Assembly: GCA_016712715.1 (NCBI GenBank)
Contig: JADJQM010000002.1
Span: 682,001-746,000, forward strand
Source of the DNA: Rhodospirillaceae bacterium
GTDB lineage: Bacteria; Pseudomonadota; Alphaproteobacteria; Dongiales; Dongiaceae
Direction of reading: 5' to 3'
DNA: 64,000 nucleotides
Shown: piece after piece, positions 1 to 8,326 of the stretch
How positions within the stretch are numbered: the stretch's first letter is position 1
Layout: every line of letters begins with the position of its first letter
Program-made: the position numbers and the translations under genes
Notes under the pieces: generated by a model
Told to the model about the DNA's origin: nothing
The model's input: the letters and a program-made list of their open reading frames with translations, nothing else
Databases searched by the model: none

Positions 1-1106
1 CCGGCCAGGAACAGGCCGGGCATGGCGCGCAGCTCCAGGCTGGGCTTCAGGGCGCGTGGGTCGACGAAATCATATTCAATGGCATAGCCCGGCCGCAGCA
101 TGACCGCGTGTTCCAGGCCGGCGATGGTCTTCAGCAGCCCGGCCTGCACATCGGCCGGCAGCGAGGTCGAAATACCGTTGGGATAGACCGTGTCGTCGTC
201 GAGACCCTCCGGCTCCAGGAAGATCTGGTGGCGGTCCTTCTCGGCGAAGCGCACGACCTTGTCCTCGATCGAGGGGCAGTAGCGCGGGCCTGTCCCTTCG
301 ATCTGGCCCGAATAAATGGGCGCCCGGTGCAGATTCTCGCGAATGAGGGCGTGGCCGGCAGCCGAAGTATAGGTGATGCCGCAGGCGATCTGCGGGGTCG
401 TTATGTCGCGCGTCAGATAGGACATCGGCACCGGCGGGTTGTCGCCGGGCTGAGAATCAAGGGATTTCCAATCGATCGTGCGGCCGTCAAGGCGCGGCGG
501 TGTCCCGGTCTTCAGGCGCCCCATGGGCAGGCCCAGCCGATAAAGGGTCTCCGCCAGCTGCTTCGAGGGCGCCTCGTCGACCCGGCCGGCGGAAATCCGC
601 TCCTCGCCGCAATGGATAAGACCATTGAGGAAGGTGCCGGTGGTCAGCACCACGGCGGCGCAAGCCAGGCGCTCGCCTGTCTCGGTGATGACGGCGGCAA
701 CCCGGCCATCGGGGCCGATTTCCAGATCGCCGGCGGCACCGGCCAGGATGGTGAGGTTTGGCTGTTCGGCGAGGAGCGCCTGCACGGCCTGGCGGTAGAG
801 CTTGCGGTCGGCCTGGGCACGGGGGCCGCGAACGGCCGGACCCTTGGACTGGTTCAGCATGCGGAACTGGATGCCGCCCTGGTCGATTGCCTTCGCCATG
901 ATCCCGTCGAGGGCGTCGATCTCGCGCACCAGATGGCCCTTGGCCAGGCCGCCAATGGCCGGGTTGCAGGACATCTCGCCGATCTTCTTGGGGTCGTGGG
1001 TGAGGAGCAGCGTGCGGGCGCCCAGGCGCGCGGATGCCGCGGCAGCCTCCGTCCCGGCATGGCCACCACCCACCACGATCACGTCGAATTTCAGGTCAGT
1101 CGTCAT
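1..1106 (-). CDS. mnmG: tRNA uridine-5-carboxymethylaminomethyl modification enzyme MnmG (GidA), 3' end cut by window edge
   Basis: FAD-dependent subunit of the MnmE-MnmG complex that installs the cmnm5 group on wobble uridine 34 of several tRNAs. The first 368 codons are visible. The N-terminus reads MTTDLKFDVIVVGGGHAGTE, i.e. the FAD-binding GxGxxG-type loop at about residues 10-16, typical of the family. The frame is open from the ATG at 1104-1106 to the left edge, so the C-terminus lies outside the window. The gene is 46 bp downstream of mnmE on the same strand, as in many alphaproteobacteria where rsmG-parA-parB follow; those would lie to the left. The start codon is overlapped by one base by a perfect parS palindrome. 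Confidence 0.95.
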   Translation of the reverse strand, partial: MTTDLKFDVIVVGGGHAGTEAAAASARLGARTLLLTHDPKKIGEMSCNPAIGGLAKGHLVREIDALDGIMAKAIDQGGIQFRMLNQSKGPAVRGPRAQADRKLYRQAVQALLAEQPNLTILAGAAGDLEIGPDGRVAAVITETGERLACAAVVLTTGTFLNGLIHCGEERISAGRVDEAPSKQLAETLYRLGLPMGRLKTGTPPRLDGRTIDWKSLDSQPGDNPPVPMSYLTRDITTPQIACGITYTSAAGHALIRENLHRAPIYSGQIEGTGPRYCPSIEDKVVRFAEKDRHQIFLEPEGLDDDTVYPNGISTSLPADVQAGLLKTIAGLEHAVMLRPGYAIEYDFVDPRALKPSLELRAMPGLFLA

Positions 1107-1121
1107 GTTTCACGTGAAACA
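1106..1121. promoter_or_regulatory. parS: parS centromere site (ParB-binding palindrome)
   Basis: The 16 bases TGTTTCACGTGAAACA form a perfect palindrome and equal the widely conserved chromosomal parS consensus. The site lies in the mnmE-mnmG gap and touches the mnmG start codon. In alphaproteobacteria parS sites cluster near parAB and the origin, and mnmG normally neighbours rsmG-parA-parB, so the position fits. I found no second full copy when scanning other CACGTG cores in the window. Confidence 0.85.
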
Positions 1122-1152
1122 ATTTCATAAATACCATATTTCCATGGCTTGA

Positions 1153-2601
1153 TTACTTGCCGATGCAGAATTCCCGGAAGATCAAATCGAGAACATCATC
1201 GACTTCCACCCGGCCGGTGATACGGCCCAAAGCCTGCACCGCCAACCGCAAATCCTCGGCCTTCAGCTCCACAACCGGCGCCTGCAGGCCCCGCTGCAGG
1301 GCACCGAGGCACCGCTCCAGCGCCGCCCGGTGCCGCAACCTTGTCAGTGCCGGCTGTGCCCCGGGGCTCAGCGCCTGGGCGGCCTTCTCGCTCAGCGCCG
1401 TCACCAGCGCCTCGATCCCGGCCCCGGTCACCGCCGATACCGGCAGCAATTTGCGTCCGGCAATCTCGGCTTCCACCGGCTGCCCGGCCAATTCGGCCTT
1501 GTTCAATACGACAATGGCCTCGGCGTCAATCTGTGCTGCGACCTCGGCGTCAAAATCCGGCCAGGTGGCCGCGTCGAACACGATGAGCTTGAGATCGGCA
1601 TATTCCGCGCGTTTCAGGGCCCGGCGGACACCTTCCTGCTCGATCTCGTCGGGACTTTCGCGGAGGCCCGCCGTGTCGGCGATCAGCACCGGATAGCCGC
1701 CGAGATCGAGCTTTACCTCGATGACATCGCGCGTCGTGCCGGCGCGTGCCGAGACGATCGCTGCCTCGCGCCCGGCAAGGCGGTTGAGAAGGCTCGACTT
1801 CCCCACATTGGGCGCGCCCAGGATCGCCACCGACAATCCCTCGCGCAGCATCTCGCCGCGATGTCCGTCAGAGAGATGCTGCTCGATGCTTTCAGCCAGC
1901 ACCCGCATGGTCTCGTCGATGAGCATCATCAGCCCCTCGGGCAGATCCTCGTCGGGAAAATCGATGGCAGCCTCAATGCGCGCCAGCGCCGAGATGAGCG
2001 CACCGCGCCAGTTTTCATAGAGTTTCGAGAGCTCCCCTTCCGCCTGGCGCAGGGCCTGCCTGCGCTGCGCTTCGGTTTCCGCGGCGATGAGATCGGCGAG
2101 ACCCTCGATCTCGACGAGGTCAAGTTTGCCATGATCAAACGCACGCCGCGTGAACTCGCCAGGCTCGGCAAGGCGCAGGCCCAAGGCCTGAAGGGTTGAA
2201 GCCATCGCCGCGAGGATCGCGGGTCCGCCATGGGTATGCAGCTCCACCACATCCTCGCCGGTGAAACTGTTGGGTGCCGGGAAATAAAGCGCGAGGCCAT
2301 CATCGAGGGGGATGCGGGACTCTTCAGTTGCTCCCCCCTCACCCCGACCCTCTCCCCGCAAGCGGGGCGAGGGAGTTTCGAGCGAGCTCGATGCACAGCC
2401 CCTCGCCCCTCTGGGGAGAGGGGTTGGGGTGAGGGGGCTTTCTTGTGCATAAAACCGCCGCTTCGCCGCGACGCGCGGTGCTGGCAAGGCCCGGTTTGTC
2501 AGCGTTTCCAGCACCTCGCCCGCGCGTGGGCCAGAGAGGCGGAACACGGCGCCGCCGGATCTTCCGGCAGGTGTCGCCAAGGCAAAGATGGTGTCGTTCA
2601 T
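1153..2601 (-). CDS. mnmE: tRNA modification GTPase MnmE (TrmE), with an in-frame repeat insertion
   Basis: GTPase partner of MnmG in U34 tRNA modification. The N-terminal tetrahydrofolate-binding domain begins MNDTIFALATPAGRSG. The GTPase G1 loop GAPNVGKSS is at about residue 265, followed by DTAG and NKAE motifs. The C-terminus ends FCIGK, holding the family's conserved Cys. At 482 aa it is about 35-40 residues longer than usual. The excess, residues 54-95, is rich in Pro, Arg and Gly, interrupts the N-terminal domain between RRFYAQ and RIPLDDG, and is encoded by a 103 bp inverted-arm repeat (2335-2437). The start overlaps the upstream ferredoxin-like gene by 4 bp, so they are translationally coupled. 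The insertion keeps the frame, so the protein may still work; this is inference. Confidence 0.95.
   Translation of the reverse strand: MNDTIFALATPAGRSGGAVFRLSGPRAGEVLETLTNRALPAPRVAAKRRFYAQESPLTPTPLPRGARGCASSSLETPSPRLRGEGRGEGGATEESRIPLDDGLALYFPAPNSFTGEDVVELHTHGGPAILAAMASTLQALGLRLAEPGEFTRRAFDHGKLDLVEIEGLADLIAAETEAQRRQALRQAEGELSKLYENWRGALISALARIEAAIDFPDEDLPEGLMMLIDETMRVLAESIEQHLSDGHRGEMLREGLSVAILGAPNVGKSSLLNRLAGREAAIVSARAGTTRDVIEVKLDLGGYPVLIADTAGLRESPDEIEQEGVRRALKRAEYADLKLIVFDAATWPDFDAEVAAQIDAEAIVVLNKAELAGQPVEAEIAGRKLLPVSAVTGAGIEALVTALSEKAAQALSPGAQPALTRLRHRAALERCLGALQRGLQAPVVELKAEDLRLAVQALGRITGRVEVDDVLDLIFREFCIGK
2335..2437. repeat. 103 bp dispersed repeat with inverted arms, copy A (inside mnmE)
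   Basis: The left arm starts CCCCTCACCCCGACCCTCTC and the right arm ends GGGTTGGGGTGAGGGG, so the ends are inverted repeats. Inside there are two smaller hairpins (CCCCGCAAGCGGGG and CCCCTCTGGGGAG). Copy B at 6645-6747 is the reverse complement with the same length and near-identical arms, but a different core of about 19 bp. It encodes residues 54-95 of MnmE in frame. It resembles miniature or REP-like palindromic elements rather than a classical insertion sequence; no transposase is seen. Confidence 0.85.
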
Positions 2602-2996
2602 CGCTCCGCTTTGACGAGACGGTCTTGCCTCAGGAGGTCTTCCGGCAGCTTGTCGGTCGGCTGCAGCATCAACCGTTCAACCCGCTCGCCCTTGATCAGG
2701 TGTCGTTGCAGAATCTCTTCCGCATCCTCGACCGAGTGATAGCTGTACCAGATGCCTTCCGGATAAATCACCATGGTCGGCCCCAACTCGCAGCGGTCGA
2801 GGCAACCCGATTGATTGACGCGGATGTTGTCGATGCCCAGCTCCTTGGCGCGCGCCTTCATGTAGTTGCGCAGCGGCTCGGCCCCGCGCGACTTGCAGCA
2901 GCCGCGCTTGTGCCCGGCCGGGCGCTCATTCACGCAACAGAAGATATGGGTCTCGAAATAGGGTGCCGGATCACCGGGTTTGGAATGCGAATTCAT
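2598..2996 (-). CDS. thioredoxin-like [2Fe-2S] ferredoxin domain protein
   Basis: Small (132 aa) probable electron carrier of the thioredoxin-fold [2Fe-2S] family. Four cysteines that could hold a cluster are visible: C20/C21 (HIFCCVNERP), C33/C34 (KRGCCKSRGA), and C65 and C69 in NQSGCLDRCELGP. The last block followed by GPTMVIYPEGIWY is characteristic of this family. The ATG at 2994-2996 is used. The stop overlaps the mnmE start by 4 bp, which implies co-transcription with mnmE. The redox partner is unknown. Confidence 0.85.
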   Translation of the reverse strand: MNSHSKPGDPAPYFETHIFCCVNERPAGHKRGCCKSRGAEPLRNYMKARAKELGIDNIRVNQSGCLDRCELGPTMVIYPEGIWYSYHSVEDAEEILQRHLIKGERVERLMLQPTDKLPEDLLRQDRLVKAER

Positions 2997-3011
2997 CTCT
3001 GATCTGAAACT

Positions 3012-3263
3012 CTATTTGCTGCTGTCTTTGCCGGCACCCTGCCCGAAAGCCTGCCAGAACATCTTCTGCATCTGCTCGAGGCCGGCGATGCCGGCCGGCA
3101 TCCAGGTCTTCATCAACGTCTCGGCATCGGTGCCCTTCATCGACGCCATGACCCGCTCCTGCACTTCCTGCATCACGGCATCCTGCATCGGCGCCACATT
3201 GGGCAGGCCGAAAAAGGCCCGCGCTTCTTCCGGTGAACATTCGATATCGACATTGATCTTCAT
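3012..3263 (-). CDS. small conserved protein, DUF6489-like
   Basis: An 83 aa protein starting MKINVDIECSPEEARAFFGL and ending in a Met/Gln-rich helix (GLEQMQKMFWQAFGQGAG). I recognise the N-terminal pattern as the alphaproteobacterial family called DUF6489 in Pfam, from memory; no function is known. The frame runs on upstream to 3341, but the ATG at 3261-3263 has GGGAG 6-10 bases upstream, so I chose it. It is 15 bp from the ferredoxin gene and probably heads the operon with mnmE. Confidence 0.7.
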   Translation of the reverse strand: MKINVDIECSPEEARAFFGLPNVAPMQDAVMQEVQERVMASMKGTDAETLMKTWMPAGIAGLEQMQKMFWQAFGQGAGKDSSK

Positions 3264-3331
3264 CAAGAACTCCCGCCGCTCTGGGCTCATAGTTAAAGGG
3301 ACACTAGCCCAAGGCATCACAGAACAAAAGC

Positions 3332-3376
3332 ATGACGGCACACGGGATGACGGCAGGTGGGATGACGGCAGGCGGG
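3332..3376. repeat. three tandem 15 bp units
   Basis: Three direct copies of ATGACGGCA followed by a variable CACGGG, GGTGGG or GGCGGG tail stand back to back in the gap between two divergent genes. A short minisatellite; no function can be inferred. Confidence 0.7.
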
Positions 3377-3437
3377 GGGACGTGGTAAAGCGGGACAGGC
3401 CTGCGGAACCAGATCATTTGGCGGTAATTGGGACGGC

Positions 3438-3908
3438 ATGACCGGCTATATCAACTATCTCGACCGGAATCCCGATCCCCGGCTGCTGCACCTGCAGGAG
3501 ATCTGGGAGCAATTGGTCAAGGACGGCAAACTGCCGGCCTATTCGGCTGCCGGCCTGGTGAAGTTCCCCGTGGCACCCGACCATGCCAGCATCATCGAGG
3601 TGCGGCATGACGGCAAGCGCCGGCGCTATTTCGTGGTCAAGGACGGTGCTGCCGTCGTCGAGGCTGTCGGCATCGATTGCAGCGGCACCTATCTCGACGC
3701 CCCCAGCGACACGCCCGAATACCACACCATCCTGATCAGCGATTATGACGGGGTTGTCGCCAGCCGGCGGCCGCGCCTTTATGCCGAGGAACATCATCTC
3801 GACAACCGCGCCCGCCTCATCGCCGGCATCCAGCTGCCCTTTGCCGCCGATGGCGAGCATATCGACGTGATTGTGGAGTTCGTCTACGCCCTCGAGGAAC
3901 TGGCCTGA
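3438..3908 (+). CDS. PAS domain protein (PAS_5 type)
   Basis: 156 aa, one domain. The layout (YLDRNPDPRLLHLQEIWEQL at the start, KLPAYSAAGLVKFP, a central RYFVVKDGAAVVEAVGID stretch, then a C-terminal strand ending DVIVEFVYALEELA) matches the PAS_5 family common in Rhodospirillales. Such proteins are stand-alone sensors of unknown ligand. It ends 4 bp before the stop of the next gene, also PAS_5 and convergent. Three relatives occur in this window (3913, 28863, 38715). Confidence 0.7.
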   Translation: MTGYINYLDRNPDPRLLHLQEIWEQLVKDGKLPAYSAAGLVKFPVAPDHASIIEVRHDGKRRRYFVVKDGAAVVEAVGIDCSGTYLDAPSDTPEYHTILISDYDGVVASRRPRLYAEEHHLDNRARLIAGIQLPFAADGEHIDVIVEFVYALEELA

Positions 3909-3912
3909 CCGC

Positions 3913-4467
3913 TCATCGTCGCGATCCGCCAGGACTTGCTCCCTGGCGCGCCCGGTCCAGATCCTCCATCACCAGCAGCCGCTCGACCTTCCCCTGGTCA
4001 CCATAGGGCAGCACGACGAATTCGGAGATATGGGAGACCCCATGTTCCGACTGCCAGCGATACCAGCCACAGCGCGGCGCGCCCGATAGCGCCACCTCGC
4101 GATAGATCGCGGCAATGGCATCCGCCTCCGGGAAAGGCGCCGCCCGGACCTCCGTGCCGGAAAAATCCTGACTGAAGAACTCGCGGTAGCCGGAGCCGAA
4201 AAGGCGGAACTTCGGATGGTCCGGATCACGCACATCGACCACGACGAGATCGGTTAGGAATTGCTTCAGTTCGACCGGATCAATCGCCGCGAGCGCCGGA
4301 AACGTCGCGCCGGCACAGCCGCCTTCCCATTGTGCGTGAAGCTGCCGCAGGCGCGCCGATTGCAGGGCGGCGGCGCTGTCGTAAAACACGGGCAGTCCAT
4401 CTTCCGCCATGACGTCTTCGAACCGAACCTCGCTTCCTTGATATGTCAAATGGCCGATACCTGTCAT
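3913..4467 (-). CDS. PAS domain protein (PAS_5 type)
   Basis: 184 aa from the ATG at 4465-4467. PAS_5 signature: LRQLHAQWEGGCAGATFPAL, FLTDLVVVDVRDPDHPKFRL, FGSGYREFFSQDFSGTEV and a late VVLPYGDQGKVERLLVMEDL strand. The frame continues upstream to 4575, but that would overlap the divergent thioredoxin-fold gene starting at 4493 and adds a hydrophobic stretch with no PAS homology, so I prefer the internal start. The N-terminus is not certain. It is convergent with the PAS protein at 3438-3908. Confidence 0.65.
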   Translation of the reverse strand: MTGIGHLTYQGSEVRFEDVMAEDGLPVFYDSAAALQSARLRQLHAQWEGGCAGATFPALAAIDPVELKQFLTDLVVVDVRDPDHPKFRLFGSGYREFFSQDFSGTEVRAAPFPEADAIAAIYREVALSGAPRCGWYRWQSEHGVSHISEFVVLPYGDQGKVERLLVMEDLDRARQGASPGGSRR

Positions 4468-4492
4468 TACCCTTTGGCGGTTTACGGTTGAT

Positions 4493-6613
4493 ATGAATGC
4501 CGCGGCCCCCCACTCTCTGCCCATCATGACCAGACACGCAGCCGCCACGCACCCGACCAAGCCCAACCCCAACAACCAGCTCGTTCACGAGACCAGTCCC
4601 TATCTGCTGCAGCACAAGGACAATCCGGTCGATTGGCGGGCCTGGAACGACGCGACCCTGGCCGAAGCAAAAGCCAGCGACAAGCCGATCCTGCTCTCGG
4701 TGGGCTATGCCGCCTGCCATTGGTGCCATGTCATGGCCCATGAGAGTTTCGAGGATGAGGGCATCGCCGCCCTGATGAACCGGCTCTTCATCAACATCAA
4801 GATCGACCGCGAGGAGCGCCCCGATCTCGACCAGATCTACCAGCAGGCGCTCTCGCTGCTCGGGCAACAGGGCGGCTGGCCCTTGACCATGTTCCTGACA
4901 CCCGACGGCCAGCCCTTCTGGGGCGGCACGTATTTTCCGAAGGAGCCGCGCTATGGTCGGCCCGGCTTCGGCGATGTGCTCAATGCGCTGTCCGAGGCCT
5001 ATCACACCGACAAGGAGAAGGTCGGGAAGAACGTGGCGGGTCTCGCCGAAGCGATGCAGCGTCTATCGTCACCGCAGGGCGGCGGCGACATCCCGGTCGA
5101 GGTGATGGACCGCATCGCCGAGCGCCTGCTGCAGGAAGTTGACCTGGTGCGCGGCGGCATCGGGGGTGCTCCGAAATTTCCGCAGCCCTCGGTCATGGGC
5201 CTGCTGTGGCGCAGCTACCGGCGCAATGGCGATGGCCGCTACCGCGAGGCGGTCCTCCTCAGCCTCACCCGCATGCTGCAGGGTGGCATCTATGATCACC
5301 TCGGCGGTGGTCTTGCGCGCTATGCGACCGATGCCGATTGGCTGGTGCCGCATTTCGAGAAGATGCTCTACGACAATGCCGAACTGCTGGGCCAGCTCGC
5401 CGAGGCCTGGCTCGAGACCGGCGAAAAGCTGTTCGAGACCCGCGCCCATGAAATCGTCGGCTGGCTTACGCGCGAGATGCTGGCTGAAGCCGATGCGCAA
5501 GGCCACCGCGCTTTCGCAGCCTCGCTCGATGCCGATTCCGAAGGCGTCGAAGGCAAATTCTATGTCTGGGACGAAGCCGAGATCGACGAAGTGCTGCGGG
5601 CCGAGTCCAACTTCTTCAAACATGTCTATGACGTCAGTGCCGCCGGCAATTGGGAAGACACCAACATCCTCAACCGCAGCCATCAGATGGGCCTGCTGAT
5701 CGAGGGCGATGAACAGCGCCTCGAGGTGGCTCGACAGAAATTGCTGGCGCGACGCGCGACGCGCATCCGGCCCGGCTGGGACGACAAGGTGCTGGTCGAT
5801 TGGAACGGCCTGATGATCGCCAACCTGGCACTTGCCTCGCTGGTCTTTGCGCAACCGACCTGGCTCAAACTTGCCGAAGATGCGTTTGCCTTCATCGACG
5901 GCAATATGCGCGATGGATCGGGCCGCTTGAAACATGCCTGGCGCGCGGGACGGCTGGCCCATCCGGCAACGCTCGACGATCACGCCAATCTCGCCCGCGC
6001 CGCCCTCATGCTCTGTCAGGCGACCGGCAACGCCGCCTATCTCAAGGCCGCGCAGGCGATCGTTGCCGATCTCGACGCGCATTACTGGGACATACAGGCT
6101 GGCGGCTATTTCTTCAGCGCCGACGATACCGCCGACGTCATCATCCGCACCAAATCCGCCAATGACAACGCGACCCCCAGCGGCAACGGCACCATGGTCG
6201 AGGTGCTGACGCGCCTCGCCTCGCTGACCGGCGACGATGCCTATGCAAGCCGCGCCACCGATCTGCTCCGCGCCTTTGCCGGCGAGATCCAGCGCAATTT
6301 CTTCCCGCTCGCCAATCTCCTCAACGGCAACGACTTCTATCTCCAGGTCGTGGACGTGATCATCATCGGCGACCGGGCCGCCGCCGACACGCAGGCGCTG
6401 CTCCAGGCGCTGCACCGGCAGTCGTCGCAGAACCTCGTGCTGCAGGTCGTCGCGGACAGCAGCCATCTGCCGGCGACCCATCCGGCAGCGGCCAAGACGC
6501 GGATCGGCGGCAGGGCCACGGCCTATGTCTGTCGTCAGCAAACCTGCTCGGCGCCGGTCACGGAACCGGCCGACCTGGCGCTTGCCTTGAGCCGGCGCGG
6601 CGATCTGGGCTAG
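4493..6613 (+). CDS. thioredoxin-fold DUF255 protein (YyaL/SPATA20-like)
   Basis: 706 aa. The N-terminal thioredoxin-like domain carries NQLVHETSPYLLQHKDNPVDW and the CHWCHVM motif (about residues 79-85), diagnostic of the family. The remainder is an (alpha/alpha)6-barrel-like region with GGIGGAPKFPQPS and GGGLARYATD, as in N-acylglucosamine epimerase folds. The biological role is not established. A second start at 4526 (MTRHAAATHP) is possible; neither has a strong ribosome-binding site. Diverges from the PAS gene by 25 bp. Confidence 0.9.
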   Translation: MNAAAPHSLPIMTRHAAATHPTKPNPNNQLVHETSPYLLQHKDNPVDWRAWNDATLAEAKASDKPILLSVGYAACHWCHVMAHESFEDEGIAALMNRLFINIKIDREERPDLDQIYQQALSLLGQQGGWPLTMFLTPDGQPFWGGTYFPKEPRYGRPGFGDVLNALSEAYHTDKEKVGKNVAGLAEAMQRLSSPQGGGDIPVEVMDRIAERLLQEVDLVRGGIGGAPKFPQPSVMGLLWRSYRRNGDGRYREAVLLSLTRMLQGGIYDHLGGGLARYATDADWLVPHFEKMLYDNAELLGQLAEAWLETGEKLFETRAHEIVGWLTREMLAEADAQGHRAFAASLDADSEGVEGKFYVWDEAEIDEVLRAESNFFKHVYDVSAAGNWEDTNILNRSHQMGLLIEGDEQRLEVARQKLLARRATRIRPGWDDKVLVDWNGLMIANLALASLVFAQPTWLKLAEDAFAFIDGNMRDGSGRLKHAWRAGRLAHPATLDDHANLARAALMLCQATGNAAYLKAAQAIVADLDAHYWDIQAGGYFFSADDTADVIIRTKSANDNATPSGNGTMVEVLTRLASLTGDDAYASRATDLLRAFAGEIQRNFFPLANLLNGNDFYLQVVDVIIIGDRAAADTQALLQALHRQSSQNLVLQVVADSSHLPATHPAAAKTRIGGRATAYVCRQQTCSAPVTEPADLALALSRRGDLG

Positions 6614-6644
6614 CTTCGGTCAACCTCGGGTGAACCACGAAGAA

Positions 6645-6747
6645 CCCCCTCACCCCAACCCCTCTCCCCAGAGGGGCGAGGGGCCTAGTAGCAAACTCGT
6701 CAGAAACTCCCTCGCCCCGCTTGCGGGGAGAGGGTCGGGGTGAGGGG
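6645..6747. repeat. 103 bp dispersed repeat with inverted arms, copy B
   Basis: Reverse-complement copy of the element in mnmE (2335-2437), of identical length. Both arms match closely while the central bases (around 6685-6703) differ. It fills most of the gap between the DUF255 gene and hemH, where it can fold into two large hairpins and may act as a transcription attenuator. That role is inference. Confidence 0.85.
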
Positions 6748-6796
6748 TGGCAGATCATGGCCGCTCCCACCGTCAGCAACGCAAGTCAGGTCCCTC

Positions 6797-7849
6797 ATGA
6801 AGCCGCGCCGTATCGCCATCGTGCTGTTCACTCTCGGCGGCCCCGACGGGCCGGCGGCCGTGAAGCCGTTCCTGTTCAACCTGTTCAACGACAAGAACAT
6901 CATCGGCGCTCCGGGTCCCATACGCTGGGCGCTCGCCAAATTCATCTCGGCGCGGCGCGGGCCCATCGCCCAGCATGTCTATGACCAGATGGGCGGCGGC
7001 TCGCCGATCCTGCCCAACACGTTGGCGCAGGCCGATGCCCTCACCCGCGCCCTCCTCGACCTCGGCGAGGTCAAGACCTTCATCGCCATGCGCTACTGGC
7101 ATCCCTTCACCGAGGATACCGCGCGCGCGGTGAAAGTGTGGGGACCTGACGAGATCGTGCTCCTGCCGCTCTATCCGCAATTCTCCACCACCACGACGGG
7201 CTCGTCGCAGCGCGTCTGGCACGACACTGCGCGCCAGATCGGCCTCACCGTTCCCGCGCATTTCATCTGCTGCTATCCGGACGAGCCGGGTTTCGTGACG
7301 GCGCTGGTCGACATCACGAAGCAGGCGATCGCCGCGGCCGCGACGGAAGCGCCGAACAAGGCGCAGATGGTCATCTTCTCGGCCCATGGCCTGCCGCAGA
7401 AGATCGTCGACAAGGGCGATCCCTATGTGCGGCAGGTCGAAGCCACGGTGGCGGCGACGGTGGCAGGGCTCGGCCTAGCGCCGGATCAATGGATCATCGC
7501 CTATCAAAGCCGCGTCGGCCCGCTGAAATGGGTCGGCCCCTCGACCGATGAGGTGATTACCGAGCATGCCAAGGCAGGCCGCGCCATCATCGTGGTGCCG
7601 GTGGCCTTCGTCTCCGAACATTCCGAAACGCTGGTCGAGCTCGACATCGAATACCGGCATCTCGCCACCAGCAACGGCGCCGCCGCTTATGTACGAGCGC
7701 CCACCGTGGCAACCCATCCGGCCTTCATCGACGGCCTTGCCTGCCTGGTCAAACAGGCCCGCCGGGACGGCGCCGCCCTCCAACCCGGCTGCAGCCGCGA
7801 GGCCTGCCGCGGCCAGAGCCAATGCGCCATGACAAAAGCGGGGATGTGA
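6797..7849 (+). CDS. hemH: ferrochelatase HemH
   Basis: Inserts Fe2+ into protoporphyrin IX, the last step of heme synthesis. 350 aa from the ATG at 6797 (MKPRRIAIVLFTLGGPDGP). The family motif LPLYPQFSTTTTGS and the catalytic-His region FSAHGLPQKIVDKGDPY (about residues 192-208) are present, as is the Glu-containing FVSEHSETLVELDIEY. The C-terminal cysteines (CSREACRGQSQC) suggest the [2Fe-2S]-binding extension found in many alphaproteobacterial enzymes. Two bases separate its stop from hemJ, so the pair is an operon. Confidence 0.95.
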   Translation: MKPRRIAIVLFTLGGPDGPAAVKPFLFNLFNDKNIIGAPGPIRWALAKFISARRGPIAQHVYDQMGGGSPILPNTLAQADALTRALLDLGEVKTFIAMRYWHPFTEDTARAVKVWGPDEIVLLPLYPQFSTTTTGSSQRVWHDTARQIGLTVPAHFICCYPDEPGFVTALVDITKQAIAAAATEAPNKAQMVIFSAHGLPQKIVDKGDPYVRQVEATVAATVAGLGLAPDQWIIAYQSRVGPLKWVGPSTDEVITEHAKAGRAIIVVPVAFVSEHSETLVELDIEYRHLATSNGAAAYVRAPTVATHPAFIDGLACLVKQARRDGAALQPGCSREACRGQSQCAMTKAGM

Positions 7850-7851
7850 CC

Positions 7852-8279
7852 ATGGACCTCTATCTGTGGCTCAAAGCCCTCCATGTCATCGCCGTCATCG
7901 CCTGGATGGCCGGGATGCTCTACCTGCCGCGCCTCTTCGTCTATCACACCGAGGTGCCGGCCGGCTCGGCCGAGAGCGAGCGCTTCAAGGTCATGGAGCG
8001 CCGCCTGCTGCGCGCCATCATCAACCCGGCCATGATCGCCGCCTGGGCGCTCGGCCTCACCATGGCCTGGATGGGCGACCTCTGGGCCGAGGGCTGGTTC
8101 CAGGCAAGCTGCTGCTGCTTCTCGGCATGCAACTGATCCATGCCGGCTATGCGCGCTGGCGCCGCCATTTCGCGGTGGATGCCAACCGCCACGGCGACAA
8201 ATTCTACCGCGTCATGAACGAGGTCCCGACACTGCTCATGATCGGCATCGTCATCCTGGTCGTCGTGAAACCGTTCTAG
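7852..8279 (+). pseudogene. hemJ: protoporphyrinogen IX oxidase HemJ, interrupted by a 1 bp frameshift
   Basis: HemJ oxidises protoporphyrinogen IX to protoporphyrin IX in the membrane. The start (MDLYLWLKALHVIAVIAWMA) and the end (NEVPTLLMIGIVILVVVKPF) are both textbook, but they lie in different frames. Frame 1 runs to a stop at 8136; frame 3 runs to 8279. At about 8103-8107 the bases ttccaggcaagctg should read Phe-Gln-Ala-Lys-Leu, and one base is missing after GC. With it restored the protein is 142 aa, the normal size. Either a consensus error or a real lesion; the gene is usually essential where no HemG or HemY exists. Confidence 0.85.
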
Positions 8280-8297
8280 CGGTCACAGCCGGTTGAT

Positions 8298-8326
8298 TTG
8301 ACTTCCGCCCCGATTTCCGTTAGGGA
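8298..8326 (+). promoter_or_regulatory. candidate rho promoter
   Basis: TTGACT, a 17 bp spacer and TAGGGA lie about 215 bp upstream of the rho start. The long leader between them is C-rich near its end, as expected if Rho controls its own transcription, but I cannot show that from sequence. Confidence 0.35.

Noticed and set aside
2230..3002. Plus-strand frames opposite mnmE and the ferredoxin-like gene
   Set aside because: They translate the complement of the repeat and of conserved genes; no independent signal.
5069..6541. 490-codon minus-strand frame
   Set aside because: Shadow of the DUF255 gene, which has the CHWCHVM motif and family length.
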